Origin: Planococcus koreensis
GTDB taxonomy: Bacteria > Bacillota > Bacilli > Bacillales_A > Planococcaceae
NCBI RefSeq assembly: GCF_004761975.1
Contig: NZ_RQII01000011.1
Location: 1 to 56,531, forward strand
DNA length: 56,531 nt
Direction of reading: 5' to 3'
The notes below the pieces were generated by a model that was not told the DNA's origin, made no database searches, and was given only the letters and a program-made list of their open reading frames with translations. The position numbers and the translations under genes are program-made. Below, in pieces: positions 42,364-49,489 of the stretch. Numbering within the stretch: the stretch's first letter is position 1; every line of letters starts with the position of its first letter.

Positions 42364-43242
42364 TTGTATAGTAGAGACCATATAGATTTTTTAGAAAAAA
42401 TAGATGCTTTACAATTAATCGAGAAAATTAGTAAATTTAGAAGTTTGAATATAGCATTAATGACCCCATCTGCAATTAGAGATGCCATTTATGATGTTTT
42501 AACATATGAAGGAAAATTTATTTATTTTACTAATTTAAATAGCTATAAAAAAGGTACTTTGTTTTATCGTGCTAGAATATTGGATTCCTCTTTACTACCG
42601 AATGAAAATTTATTGTATGAATCTCATTTTTGGAATGCGCCACCAGAGTATATAAAGACTTATGGCAGGCTAAATAAACCAAGTGAGTCTTTATTGTATA
42701 CTACACCTATGATTCCTGAAATTACCTTAATGGAAACAAAGATTCCAGATAATTCAAACTATGCTTTGATGGTATATGAAGCTATGGATGACATTAAAGT
42801 CAATTTAATTGGTCAAAAGTATGATTATGAAATGGTAGGTATTTTTAATGAAAAAGTTAAATTGATTAATAATATCTATAATGATTTTTTGAAAGATGAA
42901 TTCAGCAGAGATATTGGAGTGGGTACAGAGTACTTGTATATGGTCTCTGAATTAATTACTAAAGACTTTTTCGATTTACCACCAAGGGATGTGCAAGACG
43001 CCTGGGCTTACCCGTCATTAAAGGATAAAGAGAAATATAATGTATGTTTTAGACCAGACATTGCAAAACAGGTATTGAAATTAAAAGGAACTATGATTTG
43101 TGAAAAGCTACCGCAATCTTATGAAATCAATGTGAAATTTATCCAATCAGGTTTTGATAAGTTAGGTAAAGCTAAGTTCTATAAATTAGGTAGTAAAGAA
43201 CAATTAAAAGTTTTTCCGGAAATTAAAATTCATAATAAGTAA
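42364..43242 (+). CDS. RES-domain-like protein (predicted NAD-targeting toxin fold)
   Basis: A 292-residue protein from TTG 42364. The pattern LFYRARI ... FWNAPPEYIKTYGRLNKPSESLLYT ... ITLMETKIPD matches the Arg-Glu-Ser arrangement of RES-domain proteins, whose studied members are NAD-degrading toxins paired with Xre antitoxins; no antitoxin is next to it. An ATG at 42349 is in frame, but the only ribosome site (GGAGGA 42351-42356) starts at the G of that ATG, so the TTG 7 nt after it is the better start. The gene is very A/T-rich, unlike rlmH. It may belong to the retron island or be a separate defence gene. Confidence 0.6.
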   Translation: MYSRDHIDFLEKIDALQLIEKISKFRSLNIALMTPSAIRDAIYDVLTYEGKFIYFTNLNSYKKGTLFYRARILDSSLLPNENLLYESHFWNAPPEYIKTYGRLNKPSESLLYTTPMIPEITLMETKIPDNSNYALMVYEAMDDIKVNLIGQKYDYEMVGIFNEKVKLINNIYNDFLKDEFSRDIGVGTEYLYMVSELITKDFFDLPPRDVQDAWAYPSLKDKEKYNVCFRPDIAKQVLKLKGTMICEKLPQSYEINVKFIQSGFDKLGKAKFYKLGSKEQLKVFPEIKIHNK

Positions 43243-43353
43243 TTTATAATTGCATCTAGATATTGAATACAATCGCTACTTACCAGCAGTTCCCAAATCG
43301 TCCCTGTGTACGAAACAATTATGGCTATTTGTTAACTCATATAAACATGAAAA

Positions 43354-43389
43354 AGGAATCCGCTCCATTTTTGGTTTTAGCGGATTCCT
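43354..43389 (-). terminator. Stem-loop, possible minus-strand terminator
   Basis: Exact 11-bp arms AGGAATCCGCT/AGCGGATTCCT around a 14-nt loop. On the minus strand it is followed by TTTTTC. No minus-strand gene is left beside it, so it may be a relic of a lost mobile element. Confidence 0.45.
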
Positions 43390-43400
43390 CATGCAGGTTT

Positions 43401-43441
43401 GCTGTATATTTGGAATTGTGTTCAACACAGGGGCGCGATTT
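43401..43441 (+). repeat. 41-bp direct repeat, copy 1 (possible IS-end remnant)
   Basis: Starts GCTGTATATTTGGAATTGTG and ends in CAACACAGGGGCGCGATTT. The second copy at 43556 differs at only a few positions. The core TGTGTTCAACACA is near-palindromic. The family is not recognised. Confidence 0.6.
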
Positions 43442-43555
43442 TTAAAAAACAGAACTAGTCAATACATGAACGAGCCATGTAGACGGAGTTTTGAGCCACT
43501 CATTCCTTTCAAGCAGCATGTTGATTTTTGAAGAGCTCGGCCGGTTTTCTTCTTT

Positions 43556-43596
43556 GCTGTATATTTCAAATTGTGTTCAACACAGGGGAGCGATTT
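43556..43596 (+). repeat. 41-bp direct repeat, copy 2
   Basis: Starts GCTGTATATTTCAAATTGTG, in the same orientation as copy 1 and 155 bp downstream. The coding remnant of an ATPase begins immediately after it, suggesting that an insertion or deletion at this repeat removed the 5' part of that gene. Confidence 0.6.
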
Positions 43597-43868
43597 TACA
43601 AAGGGAAACTATTCAGCAAACAGAAGGGTTGTTTAGTATTACTTCGGGGAGAAAGTCTTTAACTTACACATTAAGTGAAGAACTTATTGATGAAAGCGAT
43701 GTAAAAGGAACAATAGTGAGAATGAAAATTAATTTAAGTAATTTAAGATATGTAAATTCCCAAGAAATATTACAAGAAGCTGAAGTAGAAGCCCAAGAGA
43801 AAGGTCTTGTTCAAATAGCTTCAACTGCTTCAAAAACACTTAAAAGTAAAACTAGAAAATCCCTCTAG
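43597..43868 (+). pseudogene. C-terminal remnant of a GHKL-type ATPase
   Basis: The frame ending at 43868 reads GLFSITSGRKSLTYTLSEEL and, a little later, DVKGTIVRMKINL, which resembles the last strands of a histidine-kinase-like ATPase domain. A charged tail of about 45 residues follows. The reading frame upstream passes through the 41-bp repeat and looks non-coding, so the first 150 or more residues are missing. It lies 43 bp before the retron effector, in the same direction and with similar A/T-rich composition. The assignment rests on short motifs only. Confidence 0.4.
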
Positions 43869-43911
43869 TTTTATTACGGAGATCCTTATCAGTAGAAAGT
43901 GTGGCTAAACA

Positions 43912-45096
43912 GTGATTGATAAACTATCAATATTAAAATTCTGGGAAACACTAAACAAAAAGTTGAAAAATTTTTTAAGAAAAAAGAATATCATAAGTAA
44001 AACGATCAATCTAAATAAACTTGTATCAAACTGGGATTTATATCCTGATAAACAGAAAGAAAAAATAGAAATTTTAAAAAATTGGAAGAGTCAACTTAAT
44101 AAAGATGAATATAATGTTATATTAGAAATTTGTAAAAAATTTAACTATTATTCAGAAAGGTTAACCTCTGAAGTCTATAAAAATATCTACATAGAAAAAT
44201 CACTTTCTATTAAAGATTTTGAAGATTTTACGACACATTCTTTATTTTTACCGTTAAGAAAAAAAGAGAGAATAGAATCTGCAGTAAGTATGTTTTCTAG
44301 TTTTATATACACAAACAAAATAGATGTTAACCGCACTCATGTAAATGGCCCAGCAGACTATTTGAAAAAATTTAAATCAAGTACAGAATATTATGTGAAT
44401 TTTATTGAGAATTACGATAAAGAAGATAAAGAACTGAGGAATACTATTGAAGTTTTAAAGTTGGAATTAAATAATTATCCTAAAGGACAAAAAATATATT
44501 CTAAAGTGAAAAAACGTATTGGGAAATTACAAAAAAGACAAAATAAGAAAGAACTTTTTGCCCAAAAATTGTTAGAAGATTTTCATAGAAATTATCTTTC
44601 AATAAAAAATTTAATTCTTATTGATGATTTTATTGGAACAGGTGAGTCTGTAATTAAAGTATTAAAAGAAATAAATAAAATTTTAAGCGGTAGTTCTATT
44701 AATATTAATTTATTTTTATGGGTCATTGAAGCTAACGAATCGGGAATAAACTCGATTAAAGATAAAGCAAAAGAATTAGAGATTGAAATCGATATAAGCG
44801 CTTATAAGTCATCGATAGATGTATTAGAAGAAGACATAATTTTTCCTTCGGATGATATAAATAACGTAAAAGAAATTATTAAAGATATAAATAAACGTAA
44901 TAAATTAAAACAAAGTACATATTGTAAAAATCATGCAATTGCTTCTTATGTAAATGCACCCAATAATAATTTAACTTTGCTTTCAGAGGAAAGTGCGACT
45001 TGGTCAGCTCTATTTCTCAGAGATAAAAGAAATGAAATTAAAAGAAATGTGAGCAGTTCAGAACTAAAAGACACCCTTCAATTTTTAAGACAGTGA
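43912..45096 (+). CDS. Retron-associated phosphoribosyltransferase-like effector
   Basis: A 394-residue protein with the PRPP-binding signature of type I phosphoribosyltransferases, LILIDDFIGTGES, at about residues 234-246. It sits in an alpha/beta context after a mostly helical N-terminal part (1-215, with a basic coiled segment around 180-215). Near the C-terminus is NAPNNNLTLLSEESATWSALF, where relatives known to me carry a conserved N-P-NN-L segment. The start is GTG 43912 with a weak ribosome site. The next gene overlaps its stop by 4 bp, and the ncRNA and reverse transcriptase follow. In published retron surveys a class with PRTase-like plus winged-helix partners exists (type III as I remember); this gene would be the toxic effector. 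The enzymatic activity is unknown. Confidence 0.78.
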   Translation: MIDKLSILKFWETLNKKLKNFLRKKNIISKTINLNKLVSNWDLYPDKQKEKIEILKNWKSQLNKDEYNVILEICKKFNYYSERLTSEVYKNIYIEKSLSIKDFEDFTTHSLFLPLRKKERIESAVSMFSSFIYTNKIDVNRTHVNGPADYLKKFKSSTEYYVNFIENYDKEDKELRNTIEVLKLELNNYPKGQKIYSKVKKRIGKLQKRQNKKELFAQKLLEDFHRNYLSIKNLILIDDFIGTGESVIKVLKEINKILSGSSININLFLWVIEANESGINSIKDKAKELEIEIDISAYKSSIDVLEEDIIFPSDDINNVKEIIKDINKRNKLKQSTYCKNHAIASYVNAPNNNLTLLSEESATWSALFLRDKRNEIKRNVSSSELKDTLQFLRQ

Positions 45097-45419
45097 GAAA
45101 GAAGGTAATTAAACTGAGATTCTCTCCTTTAAAAAGAAATATTGCACTATTAATTATAAGAGATCAGGAAATGGCCGTAGTTATAGATATGATTAAGGAA
45201 TATTTAAATATGACAACTGAACAAGTATTATACGTAATTGATTATCTTATTAAATCAAATTGGGTTGAATTTGAAGATGGGAAATTAATTATTACAGCTG
45301 ATGGAGGAAGTATATTGAAGTCTTCGAAACTTAACACGTTTTCTCTTGAAAACATAAATGAATTCAGGTACACAGTAAAGGACAGATTTTTAGAGACTTA
45401 TATACCAAAAAAATTCTAG
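45093..45419 (+). CDS. Retron-associated winged-helix protein
   Basis: A 108-residue protein with a winged-helix pattern: helices around MAVVIDMIKEYLNMTTEQVLYVIDYLIKS, then a hairpin wing WVEFEDGKLIITADGG. The start is GTG 45093 overlapping the stop of the PRTase gene (GTGA), so translation is coupled. It probably binds DNA or the msDNA and controls the effector; that role is inferred from position. Confidence 0.72.
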   Translation: MRKKVIKLRFSPLKRNIALLIIRDQEMAVVIDMIKEYLNMTTEQVLYVIDYLIKSNWVEFEDGKLIITADGGSILKSSKLNTFSLENINEFRYTVKDRFLETYIPKKF

Positions 45420-45432
45420 AGGAGGTATAATG

Positions 45433-45606
45433 TTTAATAGTGACTAGACTTTTAGCAAGTGCTAATCGAAGTAAGTATGTACTTAATTCTTACTTCAAAA
45501 CCCTAATGATAATTCTGCAAAAAGACGCAGAATCATCATCACCTTTAAATTAAGAATTAAAACACTAAAAGCTTCTTAATTTAAAGGTGAAGTAGTCACT
45601 AAACAT
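45433..45606 (+). ncRNA. Retron ncRNA (msr-msd)
   Basis: Between the winged-helix gene and the reverse transcriptase. The a1 repeat TAGTGACTA (45438-45446) pairs exactly with a2 TAGTCACTA (45593-45601), extendable with GTTTA/TAAAC across a 2-nt bulge. G45447 right after a1 is the candidate branching guanosine. The msr has hairpins TTAGC/GCTAA (45452-45465) and GAAGTAAG/CTTACTTC (45468-45496). The msd has ATTCTGC/GCAGAAT (45512-45533) and a perfect 17-bp stem (45540-45556 with 45573-45589, 16-nt loop). This is the standard retron architecture, directly 5' of the RT. Confidence 0.88.
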
Positions 45607-45615
45607 ATTTAAAAT

Positions 45616-46638
45616 ATGATAAAACAAATTTTACATAACATTATATCAAGTAATTTATCGAAGGAAGACAAAGAAATTCTCACACAATACGCTGAGAACT
45701 TATATTTAAAAAATTTTCCAATTATCTTTGACGTTAATCAATTTTTTCTGCTTTTTGAGTTGACAGATAATGATTTAGAAAAATTTATAATAGATAATAC
45801 TAATCATTATCATATCAATAAACGCAATGGAGAATTAAGGGAAGTTTGGCAACCCAATCATAAGGTCAAAATAATTCAAAAATGGATACTCAAAAACATC
45901 TTAAATAAAATTGAAGTATCCCCTTATGCCCATGGCTTTATAAAGAATAAATCTATTCTAACAAATGCAGAAGTACATTTATATCAAGAACCTTTTTGGA
46001 TATTTTCCACAGATATCAAAGATTTTTTCCCTTCTATTAGTTATAATGACGTTAAGAAAATATTTATGGAAATTGGGTATTCAGATAAAGTGAGTGAAGC
46101 ATTTAGTCTATTGACGACAGTAGATGGAAAGCTAATACAAGGATTTCCAACTAGTCCAATGTTATCTAATATTTTCTTACGTGATATTGATGAAGAGTTT
46201 CAAAAAATAGCCGTTCGATACAATATTCGATATTCAAGGTATGCAGATGATATTACTTTTTCAGGGATTCAAAAAAAAGGATATCTGACATTAGTGAAAA
46301 ATATAAAAAGAATAGTTTCTTTTATATTAGAAAAGCATGACCTTGCTATTAATAATGAAAAAACTAGATTAATGAAAGATAAACATACAAAAATCGTTAC
46401 AGGTTTAATTGTTACATCCAAAGGTGTCAAAATACCTCAAAGGTTCATTCGAAAACTAAGTAAAGAAATTTATTATTGTCAAAAATTTGGCGTAAACGAC
46501 CATTTGAAATACCAAGGAATTATTACTATTGCTAATTATAAAGGGTATTTAATTGGATTAGCGAGATTTATTTACATGGTTGATAAAATTCAAGGTGCAA
46601 AATTTATTAAGGAAATTTATGATTTAGATTGGGATTAA
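45616..46638 (+). CDS. ret: Retron reverse transcriptase
   Basis: A 340-residue group-II-intron-like reverse transcriptase of the retron clade. It has NAxxH (NAEVH, 117-121), the palm strand FSTDIKDFFPSI, QGFPTSPMLSN, the catalytic YADD (209-212) and the retron VTG motif (261-263) followed by SKGVKIP. There is no extra fused domain and the length is typical. No ribosome site precedes ATG 45616, which lies 14 nt after the a2 repeat, as is common in retrons. It would copy the msd into branched DNA kept with the effector proteins. Confidence 0.95.
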   Translation: MIKQILHNIISSNLSKEDKEILTQYAENLYLKNFPIIFDVNQFFLLFELTDNDLEKFIIDNTNHYHINKRNGELREVWQPNHKVKIIQKWILKNILNKIEVSPYAHGFIKNKSILTNAEVHLYQEPFWIFSTDIKDFFPSISYNDVKKIFMEIGYSDKVSEAFSLLTTVDGKLIQGFPTSPMLSNIFLRDIDEEFQKIAVRYNIRYSRYADDITFSGIQKKGYLTLVKNIKRIVSFILEKHDLAINNEKTRLMKDKHTKIVTGLIVTSKGVKIPQRFIRKLSKEIYYCQKFGVNDHLKYQGIITIANYKGYLIGLARFIYMVDKIQGAKFIKEIYDLDWD

Positions 46639-46705
46639 TTAATAACTTTAAATGATAAATGGTAATTATAATAAATAATATAACGTCCTTCAGATATAGT
46701 ACGAA

Positions 46706-46719
46706 GAGCCTTATCGTAA
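46706..46719 (+). repeat. SCC-type attachment-site repeat 2
   Basis: GAGCCTTATCGTAA, one base from the rlmH 3' copy, followed by ATAA, so it still spells E-P-Y-R-K-stop. It lies 68 bp after the reverse transcriptase and marks the right end of the retron cassette. Confidence 0.6.
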
Positions 46720-46856
46720 ATAAACGTAACACTACTAAGGGACTCTATTGGGTCCCTTTTATATTTATTAGCTGAAATAGAGCTTAGTGACCAAATATTT
46801 AGCTGCTGTTCGAGCTCTTTCCTAAAGTAAAGGCCAATCATAGTAGCATAAAAAAA

Positions 46857-46895
46857 GGGGCAGAGACTTTGTCTTAAAACAAAGTCCCTGTCCCC
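46857..46895 (-). terminator. SDR pseudogene terminator
   Basis: GGGGCAGAGACTTTGT pairs with ACAAAGTCCCTGTCCCC (one bulge), followed on the minus strand by a T run, just after the end of the dehydrogenase reading frame. Confidence 0.8.
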
Positions 46896-46904
46896 TAAAT
46901 CTGC

Positions 46905-47653
46905 TTATTTTAATGAGTAGCCGCCATCTATGACTATTTCTGCACCGTTTATATAGGATGCTTTGTCTGAAGCTAAGAACAGCACGACTTCTGCGATCTC
47001 GCTTGTTTTCCCGTAGCTTCCTCTAGGGTGACCCTGTGATTGTTTTTCATAATTCTCTTTTCCGCCATATGCAGTAATGGCCAGGTCGGTTTCTGTAGGG
47101 CCGGGGGATATGCAATTGACTCGGATTCCTAGTTAGCAAAGCGAAGGGCCGTGCTTTGCGTCATTGCGACAATTGCTGCTTTTGTTCCGCTATAAGCCGG
47201 CAGCATAGAATTGACCTTATGGTTTCCAAGGATGGCCGCATTATTAATAATGACACCTTTTTTTTGTTTATTCATTACAGCTAAAGAATATTTCATGTAG
47301 AGGAAGATCGCCGTTTGATTGACGGCAATCAACTGATTCCAGTCATCCAGCTTTACTCGAGATAATGGTCCCATTCCTGTAGACAGAATACCGGCATTAT
47401 TGAATAGAATGTCAACAGTATGCCCATCATTTTCAAGTGCTTTAAAAAAGCTTTCGATTTCTTCCGCGTTTTCGTTATAGACTTGGTAAAAATGAGCCTT
47501 TCCGTTGCATTCACTTTCTACCTGCGAGCCTTTGTTGCGATCTCTTCCAGTAAAATGGACAGTAGCCCCTTCTTTACAAAAGAAACGAGCCACTTCCTTG
47601 CCAATTCCATCCGTTCCACCATTAACAATGACTACTTTGTTTTCGAACATCAT
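46905..47653 (-). pseudogene. Frameshifted short-chain dehydrogenase/reductase
   Basis: Read from ATG 47653 (GGAGGAG upstream) the frame gives an SDR N-terminus with VNGGTDGIGKE (cofactor loop), NNAG and YSGTK (catalytic Tyr and Lys). It then hits a stop after ALRFAN at 47129. One base is missing there: in the next frame the protein continues GIRVNCISPGPTETD and ends DGGYSLK at 46905, as an intact ~250-residue SDR would. A single-base deletion (or sequencing error) near 47128-47132 explains it. It is the only gene of cassette 2, opposite in direction to the retron, with composition closer to the host. Confidence 0.85.
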
Positions 47654-47854
47654 GAGATCTCCTCCGAACGTCATAGTAAAGTCATAGAGCATGTAATCAG
47701 TATATAACATTTGTATAACCATAGGAAATCTAGGTACTCACCACTTATGGGAACGTATACGTTATCTTAGCAGTATGTTCGTAGATAGCTATATTCTACA
47801 TACACACTGCCTTTTAGCTAAGGTTAATGTTTTACTCTATTCCAACGCTACAGT

Positions 47855-47887
47855 GAACCTTGTCATAAGTGAGTGAGGTTTTTGTAT
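47855..47887 (+). repeat. SCC-type attachment-site repeat 3
   Basis: GAACCTTGTCATAAGTGAGT continuing with GAGGTTTTTGTAT. It matches repeat 1 over about 33 bp with three substitutions and one indel, and still reads E-P-C-H-K-stop. It separates the SDR and HNH cassettes. Confidence 0.75.
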
Positions 47888-47949
47888 AGGGTTATTTAAG
47901 TAAATGATTAGTTGAAAAACTTTTATAACAAATATACTTTGATATTAGA

Positions 47950-47980
47950 GACAGCAGAGTTTAATTTTCTGCTGTCTTTT
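47950..47980 (+). terminator. Terminator before the HNH gene
   Basis: Stem GACAGCAGA/TCTGCTGTC followed by a T run, about 85 bp before the HNH gene; it would insulate it from upstream reading. Confidence 0.75.
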
Positions 47981-48063
47981 TAACATTTAAAATTTCATAA
48001 TACTATGTATACGCCAATGAATTGATATAAAAATATACATATTGAATGTAAGGAGATTATTTA

Positions 48064-49077
48064 ATGGCCAATCCAATAACAATTGTGAAAAATGATGAAT
48101 TTTTATTTGCAGCAACAAATATTCAAGAAGCAGCAAGATTCTTAGAAGAGCATCTTAATACAAGGAAATCTAAATTTTATGATCCGATTGAAAGGGGATA
48201 TGTATATAAAATTCCCTTCTATTTTGAGAAGGATACATATCGATTTGTTGCCTCCGAAGAAATCGCAACAAATCGTCGTAAAGAACTAGAAGAAAAAGGT
48301 CACAAAAATGCGCGTCGTGTTTGGTTAATACCGGCTAATCCATCTGAATATGATTTAGAAAGAGCATTTAGCCGCTACGATACATTGGATTGGAAACGTT
48401 CATTTAAATATGAGAATGGAGACATCTTATTAATATACGTCTCTGGAAATGTGCAAAAAGTCCGCTATAAAGTTGAAGTAATAGAAGGATTAATTAAGAC
48501 AAAAGACGTTTTTCATAATAAAATATTTTGGAATAATGAAGAAAAGTTTAAGAAATCGAAAGAAAAGGATTGGACCCGTATTCGACTTGTAGATGAAGTT
48601 AATACAACGAAATTATCTCTAGAACAATTACGTCAACATGGTTTAAAAGGAAACATTCAAGGGTCAATGAAGCTTATTGGAGAATTATTGGATTATATTA
48701 TGCCGTTTTTTAAAAATGATTTAACTGAAGGGTATTATCCGGATGAAGTCTCTGATACTTTAGAAGAAGGAAAGCGGAAATCTGTAATGGTGAATATTTA
48801 CGAGCGTAATCCTATCGCTCGCAAACAATGTATTGATCATTACGGAGTCCTCTGTCAAGTTTGTGATTTAGATTTTGAAAGTGTATATGGCATAGTAGGT
48901 AAAGATTTTATACATGTACATCACATTAAGCCACTTCATGAAATCCAGCATGATTATACTGTAAATCCAAGACAAGATTTAATTCCAGTATGTCCAAACT
49001 GCCACGCTATGCTTCATCGAAAAGAAAATGGAATGTTTTTATCAGTAGCGCAATTAAGAGAACGTGTTTTGAAATGA
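48064..49077 (+). CDS. HNH endonuclease with N-terminal PUA/EVE-like domain (predicted modification-dependent restriction)
   Basis: A 337-residue protein. Residues about 85-160 (RVWLIPANPSEYDLERAF ... WKRSFKYENGDILLIYVSG) resemble the EVE/PUA-like modules that read modified bases. The C-terminal HNH nuclease has Cys264 and Cys267 (CQVC), VHHIKPLHEI near 285, and Cys310, Cys313 and His314 (CPNCH). This arrangement is typical of McrA-like type IV restriction enzymes; the target modification is unknown. AAGGAG precedes the ATG. It is the only gene of cassette 3, A/T-rich, and lies between att-like repeats 3 and 4. Confidence 0.78.
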   Translation: MANPITIVKNDEFLFAATNIQEAARFLEEHLNTRKSKFYDPIERGYVYKIPFYFEKDTYRFVASEEIATNRRKELEEKGHKNARRVWLIPANPSEYDLERAFSRYDTLDWKRSFKYENGDILLIYVSGNVQKVRYKVEVIEGLIKTKDVFHNKIFWNNEEKFKKSKEKDWTRIRLVDEVNTTKLSLEQLRQHGLKGNIQGSMKLIGELLDYIMPFFKNDLTEGYYPDEVSDTLEEGKRKSVMVNIYERNPIARKQCIDHYGVLCQVCDLDFESVYGIVGKDFIHVHHIKPLHEIQHDYTVNPRQDLIPVCPNCHAMLHRKENGMFLSVAQLRERVLK

Positions 49078-49273
49078 GAAAGCGTGTCTCCATATCCATG
49101 GAAACATGGTAGTGCTCGAAAAATTGGCAAAAGAAGAAATATTGAATGTTGATTTATATTAAGTTATGATTATTGTGAACTTGCGGTGTCCTTGTTCGGC
49201 TTAAAATCGAATTAAGCAAGGACATATTAGTTCTGTGAAGAGCTAGTAGACTTATTTAGTAACGCAATCTCGC

Positions 49274-49306
49274 AAAAGAGCTTAGTCATCTGACTGAGCT
49301 CTTTTT
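49274..49306 (+). terminator. HNH gene terminator
   Basis: Stem AAAAGAGCT-AGTC / GACT-AGCTCTTTTT with an ATCT loop and a following T run. The remaining 49078-49273 shows no gene. Confidence 0.75.
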
Positions 49307-49356
49307 GTTTAAAGTAGAATAAATTGAATAAAACCTCATTTAGAACTAATACGGTG

Positions 49357-49380
49357 AGCCTTATCATAAATCTGGTTTTA
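49357..49380 (+). repeat. SCC-type attachment-site repeat 4 (right end of island)
   Basis: GAGCCTTATCATAA, identical over 14 bp to the rlmH 3' end, then ATCT and GGTTTT. It marks the probable right boundary; host-like sequence resumes afterwards. Confidence 0.7.
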
Positions 49381-49388
49381 TAAAAAAC

Positions 49389-49440
49389 AAGCCAAGAACA
49401 CCAAGCTAGAGAGAAAACTTGCTTGGTATTCTTGGCTTTT
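49389..49440 (-). terminator. Terminator of the membrane-protein gene (bidirectional)
   Basis: An 18-bp near-perfect stem (AAGCCAAGAACACCAAGC with GCTTGGTATTCTTGGCTT) ending in T/A runs on both sides. Confidence 0.85.
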
Positions 49441-49489
49441 ATTGATTCACGATGAAAAAAATCCTATTGCACAAACAAAGCTTTTCTAA

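Noticed and set aside
43880..43895. A further rlmH-like repeat (GAGATCCTTATCAGTA) before the PRTase gene
   Set aside because: Only CCTTATCA is shared, there is an extra base inside, and it does not encode the RlmH ending; probably chance.
46635..46841. 68-codon minus-strand ORF between the reverse transcriptase and the SDR pseudogene
   Set aside because: It reads through the att-like repeat, has no ribosome site and no recognisable features.
42241..49390. CRISPR array or tRNA genes in the accessory region
   Set aside because: No regularly spaced direct repeats and no cloverleaf-like sequences were seen; the repeats present are the att-like and 41-bp copies.
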